Origin: Opisthocomus hoazin
Lineage: Eukaryota > Chordata > Aves > Opisthocomiformes > Opisthocomidae
Length of the DNA stretch: 64,000 nt
NCBI RefSeq assembly: GCF_030867145.1
Contig: NC_134440.1
Coordinates: forward strand, 3,906,001 to 3,970,000
Direction: 5' to 3'
Positions 1-12,850 of the stretch are shown here, piece by piece (the first letter of the stretch is position 1; each line of letters opens with the position of its first letter). The position numbers and the translations under genes were made by a program. A model generated the notes under the pieces. It ran no database searches, was not told where the DNA came from, and saw nothing but the letters and a program-made list of their open reading frames with translations.

Positions 1-3000
1 TACTGCAGCAATAGCTTAATAAACATTAAAATATACAATTGTAAAACATTAATAAACTTCGGTTGTCCACCTCAGCCATTTAGATCTGAGCAACGAAGCA
101 AACTGAGATACGGACCGAAGCGTGAGCCTGCCCACAAGCTCCAGCCCCCCTGACGCCTGCTACCTCTCACTGCTCCAGACAGTGCTGCCGAACCGCGGGC
201 AGCCCTCTCGCAGAGGTTGCTCTCTTCGATGCCCAGGGCGTATATAACCTCACAGGCTGGCCTATAGCGCCCGGTTTGCTATACCATGATGCTCTCCTCA
301 CTCAATTCAAAACATCAGCAGAAAACAGGACCCCTGCTGCTATGCTTCCCACGCAAGGTACCAGGCAGCAAAGCGACAGCGTCCCAGGACCACAGGAGGT
401 CACGCAGGGTAACGGACAGAACCCCATACTACCAGACCTTAAGATCCTCCTGACTTCAAAGGGAGCAGGAACAGGTTTCACACGTTGCCTACACCACCAT
501 GATTTATCTTCCGCAAGGCAGTCACCCCAAAACTCACTGCCAGAAAGCTTACGGGTTTCACAGCCTGTGCAGAGAGGCAGCTCGCGCACCACCTCTCTTT
601 GAAACAGCAAGGGGCACCCCGGGATAGCTGACGGATGCAGCTGTTGCCCAGTTTTGATACAGCCCTGCCCTGCTGCGCTTACTCTTTCTACTTTATACTC
701 TTGGGTTTTGCTTTCCTTCTAGATCGAGTCTCTCAACATCAAAAATTAACACAGGGTTGAGGTGGAACAAGGGACCAGTTTGTTAATGAGTTTATGAGCA
801 CAAAAAAAACCACTGTATAAGCTAGAAATAATAATTAAGAAGCAAATTCTTTTAAAAGGCCATTACTACAGGAAACAAAGTGAAATTTGTCCCACTTGAT
901 GATTTAGGCAGAGAGATCTCAGCTAGATTTCTAACTCCCACCAGCAGCAGCAGGCAGTGGAGCACTCGGGCAGCACCCAAATCTCAGTGAGGAGTTTAGA
1001 AGCGGCGGAAGCGTGCTCCAAACTCTAGTGACTGTAAGCATTAGTTTTCCGCTAATCACAAAAAAAGCCCAATGTAAGTGGCTCAGCTGGTAGATGCCTA
1101 AAACTAGGCAAGGTAAATCCCATCCCAAATACCACAGCTAATGAACTGACGTGCACGAGTCATGTGCGAGATTTATTTCAAGAAGTTCCATTATGTTTAC
1201 ACAGTGATAAAAAAAACCCCACAAACCCGTTTTTCTTTGCAAAACAAGACACAGGTATCTTCACTTTACGTGAAGGTCAGGTCTCCTTTCCCTAACCCTT
1301 GCTTCTACTCCTCTCAGTAATTTCTGAACTCACCAACTTACTTCAGTCACACGTGAACATGGAAGAGGGTTCTTGCACATCATATTCCTGAAAGACTCGT
1401 GAAAAGTGGGGATGGGCTAAGGAGGAAAAACTCAGCATCTCCATCCAATGGATGCGCTAAGCGTGAGCTCAAACCACGCACGCAGTTTGCCTACCGAGCC
1501 ACCTACACACACACTACACGCTGCTTTCGCCCAGCCTCCGACCAGGTACGGACTAAAAGAAATAAAGGGAAGGGAAAGTTACGGGGCACAAGAAAAGCTG
1601 CGTGCGGTTGGGCTCAGACAGGGGGGAATATTGTCACTGCAGAGCAGCGTTATCACGGGCCATGTCTGTAGAGAACGCAGGCCACAGATCTCCAAGAAAG
1701 CAGACTTCATTAGTTCCGTTGCTCAGGGAACAACTTGTTTGCTTGTGCAGCTATTGTACGCGCGTTTACCCTTCGAGCCACGCTGATGCCGGCTTCGCGT
1801 CAGGGTGTTGTTTTCCACCCGCGCTGCAGTGCTGTGTGACCTAACAACTCCCAGAAAACGGAGTCACACATCCCAGCAGCCGAAAACCTTTTGAATTGGG
1901 GACCTTAACGTCCAAATTGTCTGTAAAACACTCTGAAAAGTATTTCCATTACAGGAAAAACATAAAAATATTCCACCCTAGCCTTTGCTTTGACGCCTTG
2001 TGCATCGCCCCTGTTTCTCCACCCATGAATTGGAGGACGTATTTTCCTACAGTGTAGTAATATAGCAAAGATTATGGAATTACGATCACTTGCAACACCA
2101 GCAACCCAAAAAGCAGAATATGATTTAAATAAACAAACAGCTTCACTAGAGTAGTAATAATAATCCTTTCAAATTAGGAACTGTTGGACTCCGGTTGTAT
2201 ATGTATTTATCTTTAGTGCTACACGTCAACTACCTTTTCCATTTCTCTGCTGGTAACGGGCAGGTTTGTACACGCAAACTCACCCTCCCAAGGTAAAACC
2301 ATATCACTGCGCTCATTCAAGGCTCCCAACGTAAAAACACGCGCGAGGAAGAAATTGGGGTATTTCTGGAATACGTAACTTGTCCAACTGCTGGAAAAAA
2401 GAGGCTGCCCAAGGGTACGTCCTGCTTTGTTCCCTGAATATCGTGCACATCTCACCACCGCCCATCGCTGCGGTGCCTGCGCTCGAACCGAGCCTCTTGC
2501 AATTCCCTGTTCCGATGGGAAAGCTAACAGGCAGGCTGCGGGACTGCCTGTGTGACGGGCGATTTCTGTATCCAGCCAGCTCTCTTCAAATACTTCCATT
2601 TTATTAAAAAACATCTGTAAACATCACCCAAAATGAAAACCTCCAAGAAGAAGGATTTCCTAAGCAAGTTTATTTAGCATAACCCACCACACCAGCCTTA
2701 AACTCGTGACAGCTGTGGATTTAACGAGCTTCTGCCCTCCCGTGCTACATCTTTACACCCCCATTTTGTATTTTACAAGACCCTGCTGAAACAGGGCTCG
2801 CTGCCTCCGAGCTCCATCCCCCGTCACTACCTGCGGGTTTGTCAGCCCACGTCAAGTGTTCCTGCAGTGAACGACAAAACCTCCCAACTCCGTGCCCCGC
2901 CGAGACCCTTCCGAAACCGGAGCCGGTTCCGAAACGGGTCGAGGAGCGGGGGGTCGAGGCGCTGCCGCCCAGCCCGGCCCCAGCAGCGGGGCCTTCCCCG

Positions 3001-3477
3001 CACCTCAGCCCCGGGGCAGCAGCCCCCTCGCCGCTCCCTCGCCTCGCAGCCCGCTGGAGCGAAAGGCCCGCAGGGTCTGGAGGCACCGGGCAGCAAACCC
3101 TCCGGCGAGCCGGGGGGAGCCGCGGCCCTGCCCGGTGCCGCCCCAGCTCCAATCTCGGCCGCGGCCGAGCCCTCCCCTCACGGCCCCCTCTGTCCCGCCG
3201 CGCTCCGGGGCCGAGCGCCGGGATGAAGGTGACCCGAGCCGCTCCCCGCGGCAGCGCTGCGGGCCCCGCGCCGCAGGCCCCGGCCCAGCAGCCACAGCCG
3301 CCGGCCCCGCGGCGCGGCCTGGCGCGGCGGCCGCCCCCCCCCTCACCCCGAGCAGGTACAAAGGGTAAGCGCGGCGGGGCCGGGCCGCCCGCCTCACCCC
3401 CCCCCCCCCCCCCCCCCCGGGCCCCGCCACCTGCGCCCCCGCCGCCCGCCTAGGCCGCGCCCCCGGCCCCTACTCAC
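1..3477 (-). other. presumed intron 1 of the left-hand gene; no exon found
   Basis: This stretch lies downstream, on the minus strand, of the signal-peptide exon that ends in a GTGAGT donor. I looked for a following exon with an acceptor and phase 1 and found none that encodes recognisable protein. The short minus-strand frames near 0.3-0.6, 0.9-1.1 and 2.2-2.6 kb look random. The right part is CpG-island DNA, the left part ordinary AT-richer sequence. I infer it is intron and that exon 2 lies outside the window. Confidence 0.45.
3397..3418. repeat. homopolymer run of 22 C (22 G on the minus strand)
   Basis: An uninterrupted C run directly downstream, in the minus sense, of the first exon's donor. 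Such runs are unstable and often mis-sized by sequencing. A second C run of 12 lies at 4416-4427. Confidence 0.95.
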
Positions 3478-3559
3478 TCTCCCCGCGGCTCCGGGCGCAG
3501 CAGGCCGCCAGCACCACGGCCACGGCCAGCGCCGCCGCCGCCGCTGCTCTCGGTCCCAT
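3478..3559 (-). CDS. first coding exon of an unidentified secreted or membrane protein (partial)
   Basis: The exon starts at an ATG in strong context (G at -3 and +4). It encodes 27 full codons: MGPR, a run of Ala/Leu/Val (about residues 5-19), then ACCARSRGE. That is a classic cleavable signal peptide: basic n-region, hydrophobic core, small residues before the likely cleavage site. The exon ends one base into the next codon at a good donor (A|GTGAGT); without splicing the frame stops two codons later. It sits in a CpG island with a TATA box about 135 bp upstream. The rest of the gene would lie beyond the left edge. A short signal-peptide exon ending in phase 1 is common among secreted proteins and is also seen in protease-activated receptors, but I cannot name the gene from a signal peptide alone. 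Confidence 0.6.
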
Positions 3560-3610
3560 GCCCGCCTCGTCGGAGCCGCCGCGGGCTCGGCGCGTCCCGG
3601 CGGGGGCGAA

Positions 3611-3655
3611 TCAGAGGCGGCGGGGCGGGAGCGGGGGCCGGCCCCGGTTTCGCAT
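3611..3655 (-). other. upstream ORF in the 5' UTR of the left-hand gene
   Basis: An ATG at 3655-3653 opens a 14-codon frame, rich in Pro and Arg, that ends in TGA at 3613-3611, before the main ATG at 3559. If transcription starts about 30 bp after the TATA box, this uORF is almost at the cap, where initiation would be inefficient. Confidence 0.35.
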
Positions 3656-3693
3656 GGTCGGGGAGAGCCCCGCAGAGGCGCCGCGGCCCCCCC

Positions 3694-3699
3694 TTTATA
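3694..3699 (-). promoter_or_regulatory. TATA box (TATAAA) of the left-hand gene
   Basis: On the minus strand the sequence reads CTATAAAGG inside an otherwise GC-rich block. Its position, about 135 bp upstream of the signal-peptide ATG, predicts a start site near 3665 and a 5' UTR of about 100 nt. A TATA box within a CpG island suggests a regulated rather than purely housekeeping promoter. Confidence 0.6.
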
Positions 3700-4159
3700 G
3701 CGCCCGGCCCCTCCCTGCCCCGCGGCGGCGGCCCCGGCGGCCCCTTCCAGCGCAGGCCGGGCTGGCGGCTGCCTCCCCGGCCAGTAAACAAGGGGCAGCC
3801 CCCGTCAGCTGGGAGCGGGGCGGCGGCAAGAGGCGGCGCGGAGCCGGGCAGGGGACGGGACGGGCCCGGGGGAGGAGCGGCGGCAGCCACCTGCCGGGGC
3901 CGCCCCCGCCGAGGCGGCTCCGAGCCCGGGGCGGGGGGGGAGGGAGCCGGGGGTGTGCTGCGGGCCTCGGGCTGCTGCGGGACCCGCTGCTGCAGGGAGA
4001 GGGTTGGGGGGGCGTGATGGGGGGCTCCTGCTCGAACCGCGCCCGTTCCCCTCCTCCGCCTCCCAGTACAGCGCTGGGAGGGGATGAGTTGCCCCAGGGA
4101 CTCGGTGGGCGCAGCTTGGGGGGGGGTGGGGGGGTGGTGTACCTCGAACAGTACCGGTG

Positions 4160-7100
4160 TCGGTATCAAAGCCGTTTCAAATTTCTGGTGATCTTTTTCT
4201 CGCGGGATTCAGCATTTTATGCGTTTTTCTCCTGTCTTTAGTCATCTCTGGGTTGCAGTCGTGCTAAGCCACAACAGCGTGGTTCCTGGCAACTCCAGTA
4301 ATTTTATCTGGCACTTGCTTTCACCCTTTCTTCAAGATACGGAGCTATAAACTGCTGGAATAAAGCTTTTTAATTCAAAAATACTTGGTAAATAGACATT
4401 CTTCTTTAAAATCTTCCCCCCCCCCCCATCTTCAGCTTACAACAGATCTCACTTTTGTGTTACATTTCTTGCTCAATGGGCCACTGGGCAGGCCAGTCGT
4501 TACCAGCAGGTCCCTTGGCTCTGGCTCCCTTTTCTAGACCCTGCATTGCATGAAGAGAGTTTGCACGGTTTGAAATACTTTGTGTTACTTTTCCATTTCA
4601 AGAATTGCTGCAGTCGTCAGAGGGAGATTGCGTAGTTGTGAGGGGGAGGAGGACTGGTCTATGAAATCCTGTCTATTTGGGTACGGTTCACTCTTTGACG
4701 TTCCCTGAGGTTTCCCAGTTGGATGGGGTACGGCTGATGGCCCAATTCGACTCAGGCAGCTGAGCCTGAGCAGTATGAGCTGTGATGGTACCTGTGTAGC
4801 TGCAGCTTAGCATCTGCCAGCCACCTAAACGTTTAGATGAAGGGCCCTGCTTACGCGGGGATGCTTTTCTCTGTCATCCTCACAGCGCGAGACGACGCGC
4901 GTCTGCACGGCACAGCAGCTGTCGATGCAGCCTGTTGGGGCGTCAGAACTGCCATCACGGGAACACGTTTCCCCCCCCTTTCTGCTTTTGCTGCCGTTTT
5001 CTCCAATGTACGCCACTACTTGGAACTCACAAGCGCAGAAGAGACTCGGAACCCAACTCATTTGGGAATAGTGCAGGAAGTGAGGGCAGTTAAGGCATGG
5101 AAATAAACAACAAAACTATGTGTTCTCTGCTTGCAAATTAACCTGCTTTATGACTACAGACTTTGCATAAAATGGAGCCAAACATCATATAGACAGCTTG
5201 GGCTATGTGGAATTTATAATGTGACTGTAATAGCAACCTACTTCTGCTTACTCACTTATGTTCTTACTGCCTTTCATGTAATAATGATATCAGCTTACAG
5301 ATTGGCACAGGAGGATTAAAGGCTACAGATTTATTATCTTTCCCTAAAATACTATTTTTAGTTTCTAATTACCTATTAAGAACATCAGGGTGCAATCTTT
5401 CCAGCATCTTTCCCACACACTCACTGCTACACACTCCTCATGCTACAGTACACTAGGTTTGCCATCAGATAAACCAACAGCAGCCATGTGGGCGCTAAGA
5501 AACTAAGCCAGCACCTGCTTACTGACTATTTTTTTTTCCGATAGCTGCACTGCAGCCTCTTCTCCAATTTCTGATTCAAGAAACTACTAAAACCACTAGT
5601 TGGATGTATTAAATATGACTCCTTTCTATGACAACATTCACATTTCCTTTTCCCCTCCACAGATGTTTCATGGTTTAGTTAAAATAACATTTAACTAAGT
5701 GGTGATAAGTGTCTGCTATGAACTGTCAGACTTACAAACTACTGGGGTTCATTTCTGAATCCTATTAAAAACATAAATACAGAGAGACTTGAAATAGAGG
5801 GCATCTACCTACTATTTGACCCCACAAAGACCTTTTTTTTCTGTTTTGGTCCATTCCTTACTTAAATCTCCTATGTATCAACTGCCAGTGAAAGCTAGGA
5901 AAATGGGTATGGAATTTTGAAATAATATTCTGTTTTCTAACCTGTAACAGTTTTTCTCTTTAAGAAAATTATCTATAATTACATACCTGAACAGTCTACA
6001 CTTGCTAAAGGATATTTCTTCATATGACAAAATTTATCAAAATGAACAAAAAGTATCAGCCAGGTTACTGTTTGTGTCCAGAAAATCCTCAGTGCCTTTG
6101 GGAGGCAGGGATCTCCTTTTGAAACTGTTTAGAAAATTAGTGCGACAATATTTTTATTGTACTTTCAGAGCTGGAACCCAAATGGTGGTCCCCCACTGCG
6201 GTGTTTTCATGAAAACACACTTCGGTTTTTGTCATCTTTGGCATTTCAGCTGAGGTAATGCACAGTGAAAGTGCTATGTACTATACAGTATGAAAGCAGA
6301 ACATCACAAGATAATGCAGTAAATTTAGAGGCCTCATCAAAAGCCTTGTTCCTGTTGAAATCCCAAAGAGCAGCTGTCCCATGGATTCATCTTTGCTCTG
6401 CAGTCACTTCACAGCTGCCAAGCATCACAGGACAGATGAAAAGCGGACAAAAAAGCCAGAGAAACAGCAATGTAAAGCTGTATGTCTAGTGCTTGCTTAT
6501 AAAAGGCGCACAGTGTCTGTAGGGTCAGCGCCCTGCAAACAACAGCATTCACTGTTTAAAAATAAATAAATAAATAAATGCAGGCCCTTATTCCTCTCTT
6601 GTTAATGTAAACACACAGAAACATAAAAGTTAAAATAGTCTAGGCCTATGGGCATGTTGTTGTCATGCCCAAAGCTGTTTCAGTATCTGTTCCTTTTACA
6701 TGGCACATCTGGCACGGCTTCGAGTCCTGAAGAAGGGCTTTGACATACATTGTCACCAAAAAAAAAAAATAAATGTTGGGGCCCAAACCTCAGGCTAGTT
6801 TTTTGCATTCTGTGCGCACTGCTCTGCTGCAGCCCACAAGGGCTGAGGGAAAAAAAATTAAATTAAAACCCCCCCAAACTTTCTGGAGCTGTGTCCCAAG
6901 CTTCCTTTTCTGAGAGACTGGGAACACGGAGTCACACTGCTCTGCCCTACAAATGCCTCCGCATGCAACCAACCTACATGTAACCAACTTCCTAGTCAGA
7001 TCCCAGCTCCTCCAGGTCAGTGCTGATAGGAACTGAAGTCCTTGGGAGCCCATCCCTGGCAGCAGCATCCCTAGAGGAGGAACCACCTTTGCACTAATGA

Positions 7101-10100
7101 GTACGAATGCTATTCCCTACCTTCTGAAAGGGCTGAGACTGCCCGCTTTATCAGTTTCATTTAGCTTTCCCCTGCTGAAGTTAACAAAGCTAAGACAGAC
7201 CGAGCTGTTCAGGCACCAAGAATACAGTTCTTCAAAGCCTCATCTCCAGGGCCTGCTGTCTGCAGCCGTATGGGTACGCAAAACGCATCAGTGTTCGCAC
7301 GCTACGCTGGGAGCACTGTCACATCCTTGTATTGACACAGCTGCATGTGGAGAGAAACACAGCTTGGCTTCCCGATCCCCGAGATACCGCGCTTGCTGAA
7401 AGCTTCGCGTCTTGAAAATGAAATATATCTTTCTCTCACGACATATATGCTGGAACCAAACACACACGTGAGTGGGTGGGCTTGGGGTTGGTTTTTTTTA
7501 ACCTGTACAACAGTAAATTTCCATGCTAATTAATCAGTCCAGGAACATTCAAGGAACACAAAGCTTTATGCCCAAAAGGAGTTTTGGAACAGTTGATTCA
7601 CCAAGAAGGTACGTTAGTAGTAACTCTGTTTTAAGAACAAAACAGCTAAAAAACCAGTTCAGTGAGCCAAAGCCATGCAGCAAGCCAGAAGACGGAGCCA
7701 AGAGTCAGAATTCTCGCTTTCTGCTTCATCCACCATTCAATATGGCCTTATCTTAACAACAGGTTGCACTGCCTGGGTGAACAGTTAGCCCATTGCTCCG
7801 GTTGCTCTATTTTTATTGATTTGCCAAACCTACTTTTCTGTTCCCAAGTTTCTCACCATGCAGTACGCACACTATTCAGCCTCCCGTCCTTTGAAGACAC
7901 AGAAGAGTTGCTGCTGAAGCCAACAATAGCTAAGTCTCTGCATCAGTGGCAGGATGTTGCTGTAAAGGTTACAGAATTGACTTCTCAGTGACTAAACCTA
8001 AAGCTGACAGTACAGGAGGGCTGACCTTGGAAAATTTCTCATCCTGTTTGGAGTCACACAGAACCATTTGCCAAATCTCTTAATATAAAATATTTCACGT
8101 CATGGATCGACAAAGTTCCTTTCTTACCCTTCCTTCCGTCCACACCAAATCCGATAAGTGACTGCTCTCTTCTCAACAGGAGAAAGCTCAGAGGATGAAG
8201 ATCCGGTCACTTTATGTGCTAAAGACAGAAGTCCCAGTTTTTTAACTGTTGAAACAGGAAACACTGTCAGATCCTTCTGGAGAATTCTATTGTTACATGA
8301 GCAAATACAACCTCTGCCCAAGGTGAAAATAGCAGAGGGCATCTCTCTGCCCCATACGGTTCAAAGAAACTGGAGATGAAGGATGCAAAGGAAATCTCAG
8401 CTTTCCATGGCCTACCACAGTGCTGCCTCGCTTTATCTTTTTTTGGTCCAGTTTCTGGTTTTGTTCAGTTTGATTTTTGGATGTGACAGAGGCAGACGCA
8501 ATGTTGGACTTACTTTCCATTCCTTGTTGGAACATTTTTGTTCTAATTCAGTATCAAACTTTTCAACTGAAAAGAACCTAGAGTTTTTTTGGTTTTTTTT
8601 TTGATTGTTACAATAACCACACGACAGTCAGCATTCCCAACCTGCGTCTAGCATGCAGGGCCCAGCTGCGAACAGCCTGACAGACCTAATCTGGCCTTCA
8701 AACCCCTCCCGCCCCCTCATCCACCATGATTTCCTACGGTTTCTCGCAGTACACCTAAGCCAAGCCCACCTCTCGCTTGCACAACCTACTCCGCTGCTGC
8801 CAGGCGTGCTGTTCGCCATCAGCAGCCACTGTGAGTTAGTGGCTGCAGCAGCGTCACTGTCTAATACACAGCATGGCCACGCCGTGCTCTGGGAGACCAA
8901 CTGGCTACACCAGTTCTAGGCTACAGCTCACCACCCCTACCCCCTCCTTCGGGTTTTTTTTTTTATTTCTTTACACTAATGCACATTTTTGCTGATCCAG
9001 AGTCGAATTTGGAGGGAGAGCCCTCTGGGCAGCATAGGGGAGTTCAGCAAACTGTAACTGTATGCTGCACGCTGCTTTATCTCATGCTTTGCATTTTGGA
9101 TGACACAGAACTTCTAGTTCCCGTTTTGATAACCAGTTTGTTCTGTAGCTAGGAGACACGCCCTTTCTTTGTAAATGTTACAAATCAGGCATATCTAATC
9201 CATTATTCACTAACTGCTGCTGCTTCCCACTTCCATCTCCTATTAGGAGGTAGCGCTCATGCCAGAAATGTCACGGCGGTGTCATGTGACAGGTGGTATT
9301 GATTTAGCTAAGTCGGGTTTTAATGTCACTCTTGTTCAGTGGGAACACACGGTGAGTGCACACCAAGCCTCAGCAATGCGGCAGATCAGGACAAGAGCTA
9401 CCAGCCAGCCCAGCACCGGGCTCTGGGACTCGGGAATGGCATCAGCACTCTGCTACAGACCAAGAAATTTGATTATTATTTTCTGCTCCTATCTGCTATA
9501 TTATCATGGTTAAATTTTTTTCATGCTTATAACTATTAATCATAAGGCTCTGATTCTCAGGTTTCAATGGAGATGCCTTGCCCGGGATCGCATGGGAAAT
9601 CAGGAGCAGAACCCTGGCCTTACCACTCCATCGTTTTCACCATTTTACAAGATAGCCCCTTCTGGCAGAAGAGCTGCCAGGCTTGGAGAGCTGCTCACCG
9701 CCCATGAAGTCTGATACAGAGACGCTTTGCACAGTGAAGCCTGGGGAACATATGACCAAAACAAGCTGAGATTACCCAGCCACAGGAGCCACTGTATACA
9801 GCCATTCACGCATCCTTACTGACAGCCTGTCTAGTGTAAAAAGTCCTTCCAAAACATCAAATCTAGCTGTGATTCAGGACACAGCTTAAACATTCAGTAT
9901 TATATTATAAGGAGTCACTGTCACCAAGGGTGTTTGCCAGAAAAGCTTAGACTGACCCATAGTTACTGTTGCTGCCAGGCTTGGAAACAGCACATTCACC
10001 AGCCTGACATGACCCCAAGTCTACAAAAGACTTTTTTTTTTTTTTAAAACTTGCTCTCTGGAAGTAGGTAGTCTGCCAAGAAGCCAACCAAGGCCCAGCC

Positions 10101-11960
10101 CTATGCCTGATAAACATCTCTCCATCCGATTTCCCAAGCTTTTGGGAAAGTTAAGCAATTCTCCCTTCACAATGTTTGCAGCTCTCACAGAAAGCTATTT
10201 CTATATATAACATTACTCTGTAGAGAGCAGCACATTAGAGCCCCACGCTATGAAATGGAGCTGAGGGCTGAAGCAGGACATCGTACAACCACCACCACCC
10301 GTACATTAGTCAAAAATAAAAACTGTCACTCCATCTATGAAGTGTCACAAAGCCTCCAGATTGTTTATTTGAAATACTACTGGCACCGATCTTCAAAGTG
10401 TTTTTGAATGACTATAATTACTAAATGAACTCAAGAAAAGCAAAGACTGCAACTGCCAATTGACAAAACAGTCATTGTGCGCAGGGAGATTGCTGGCCAC
10501 TGAGGCAATTAATCCATTTGGTTTGCCAGGGCAGAAGGTAACATTCTTCCACCAGGTCAGAGGTAATCAGAAGCTCATGCAGCGCTGGAGGCACTGTGCT
10601 CAACGGTCACGCGAGATACCACAAAAGGTGTCAGTAGTTACAAGTTTCCATCTCAGTTCTAGCAGTTCATCCTTCAAAATAACAAACACCCATGAAATGT
10701 CAACGGTTGAAAGTTAAATAGCGTGTGCTTCGGAACTGACTTCCTAGCAGGCTTCTTTGTAAAGGAACTGCTGTTGACTTGGAGGGGTGGGTATTTTCTT
10801 GGGAGCAAGCTATCACTAGTTCCCTTTCAGGTCTTTCCAATTGAACTTCTAATCTATAAGTGGCCAAAAGTTATAGCCAACACATGGCTGATATCAAAAT
10901 TCAGCTTTAAACTTCTCTGTAGTGATGCACCAAGTCTTTTGCAAGCTGGAAAAAAAATTTTATTTCAAGTAGTAAAGGGGAAAATGTTCTAGATGATTAA
11001 GCGTTAATGTTGTATCATTCCAATACCTCGCACACAAACGTTCCAGCACTACATTCAACCTCTGCTCCAAGAGAAGAGCTCAACACTGAAATGCCTGCAG
11101 GGCAAGTAGTAAACAATTAGAATTAAAAAATAATTTGGTGACATAGCATCCATTAATCAAGCACAGTGAAATGTCAAGCATTACAGTTACAAAAATCCTC
11201 TGGGAAAAGTAAAAATGTCCATAAGCGGATTGTCACCACTATAAATTTCTGTAAAGTTCAAGGTAAGTAACAAGTTTGCTCAAACAGAATGAGCATATCA
11301 CACAGATAAGCAGCTAAAAAAAAAAAGCTATACTTCATAGTATATGACTTATTTGATAATCTGTAAGTGAATGGCATACTAAATTGCAAACATCCTGTTA
11401 AATGAACAAAAATACTTTATGTAAAAAGTGTTCACTGTCTTCATGAACACAGCTGGTTTTGTAGACAACAAAGAACAACCCTGAAACAGAGCCTGCCACT
11501 CCGGGATGCGTTCAAAGCAGCAGTCAGATTTTCCTAAGAACCCAACTGCTGTGGCAAGCAGCTCCTGCCTCCACCTTCCTCTCGCCCAGGGCTGCTGCTG
11601 TGATCACCAGACAGACCCAAACCGCCCCATCTGGTGGTTCCAAACAGCAACAGAAACGGCCAAAGAACTCTTGGGGATCATCTGCTGCTCCTCGCTCCCT
11701 CCATGTGAAACATGGCACGCACCTGGACACCAACACTTCCCAGAGTAAGGCTTCAGAAAAGACAGCTTTAGCTTTTAGCTTATCACAAGCGCTTAAAGAT
11801 GGCTCTTACGTTGTCACAACAAACCTTTACTGCAGGCTCTAAATTTTTCTAGCAGTAGCAGTGTTTCAAAAATACTCATTCTCCTTTACTTCATCTCTGC
11901 TTTATTGTAGTGACCTCGTACGAACAGAATTTTGACACACACACTCTTGACCAGAATAAT
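4160..11960. other. intergenic region between the left-hand promoter and the 3' end of USE1
   Basis: About 7.8 kb with no supported gene. Open frames are short (under 110 codons), lack domain-like composition and are not linked by plausible splice sites. Several A or T homopolymers (for example near 8590 and 10030) and an AAAT microsatellite are present. In human the gene after USE1 is OCEL1; I see nothing resembling an occludin/ELL domain here. A non-coding RNA cannot be excluded. Confidence 0.55.
6558..6579. repeat. (AAAT)n microsatellite
   Basis: About five copies of the AAAT unit in intergenic DNA. Confidence 0.9.
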
Positions 11961-11986
11961 TTGTCTCAAAAGGTAAAAGCTGAATT

Positions 11987-11992
11987 TTTATT
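11987..11992 (-). terminator. USE1: candidate USE1 poly(A) signal AATAAA
   Basis: This is the first canonical AATAAA on the minus strand that I found downstream of the USE1 stop, implying a 3' UTR of about 0.85 kb (12850 to roughly 11970). A second AATAAA lies at 11901-11906. Either or both could be used. Confidence 0.5.
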
Positions 11993-12850
11993 TTAATTAT
12001 TTCTGTCTTCAGGACACCAGCTTCCTTTGCCCTCGTCTTACCGCGATAAAATGTTTGTACAGGTGAGGTCTATGCCATATGGAGAGCACTGTGTGTACAG
12101 TTCTGCAGTGCCAGGGTCACAGCATTTTCTTGATGCAACAGCATCAACATAACAGACAATGAGTAAGTGAGAATATTTGCGCATACAAAAAGGGAAGCAA
12201 ACATTGCAACAGCAAAAGCAAGTTCAGCCCTTCTATAGTAAGTCTAAACTGCAGAAGATTGCAAAGTCCAAATTCCCAAACACCCATCTGGGAGAAAGGT
12301 GAGCCTGAGAACAGCGTTACCTGTGGGTACTCTCTGAATCTGAGCCAGGCAAGCATCTGAATGGCAGCATTCTCTGCCTACACCCTACAGCTGTGTACGT
12401 ACATCATTTTGTAATTAAATATCCTGTTGGCAGCAAGGTCCTACTTCAGTACAGTAAAGCTGTAAAGACAGGAAAAATGACTTCAACCGTTACTTACATT
12501 CGTGTTGAGTAAACGCCTTTTAGGAGTCACAATATTTGCCACAGCCACTTTACAAACAGGACTGTACCTGTCCACTCGGGAACCTGTTAGCACCTCAGCG
12601 TAAACTGCCACTTTACCCCAGTTCTCCCCTCAACAGGTAACAATATTAACTAAGTAAGAAAAGTAACCAAGTGCAGAAAGCCTTCCCTATTAAATCCTTC
12701 ACTGAATCCAGTGATTGCACAAGAAAGAGATGGAAGGGGAGGCGTTGGACAGCCTCTTTAAGGAGATGGTAAGTGGCAAAGAAATTGACTGCTGACAGTT
12801 ATCATACCAGCTGAGCTTCCAACTGCACTCTGGCAGCTCAAAAAAAAAAA

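Larger units (their letters stand above)
2840..4150. other. CpG island around the left-hand promoter
   Basis: The block is dense in CpG and in G and C runs, and contrasts with the AT-richer flanks. It contains the TATA box, the signal-peptide exon and the start of the presumed intron 1. Several long open frames cross it on both strands, but they are the usual by-product of few stop codons in GC-rich DNA. G-runs near 3931-3950 and 4118-4138 could form G-quadruplexes. Confidence 0.75.

Noticed and set aside
2839-4241. Long open frames on both strands (204, 231 and 227 codons)
   Set aside because: They lie in a CpG island where stop codons are rare, are made of Pro/Arg/Gly/Ala, overlap one another on opposite strands and match no domain.
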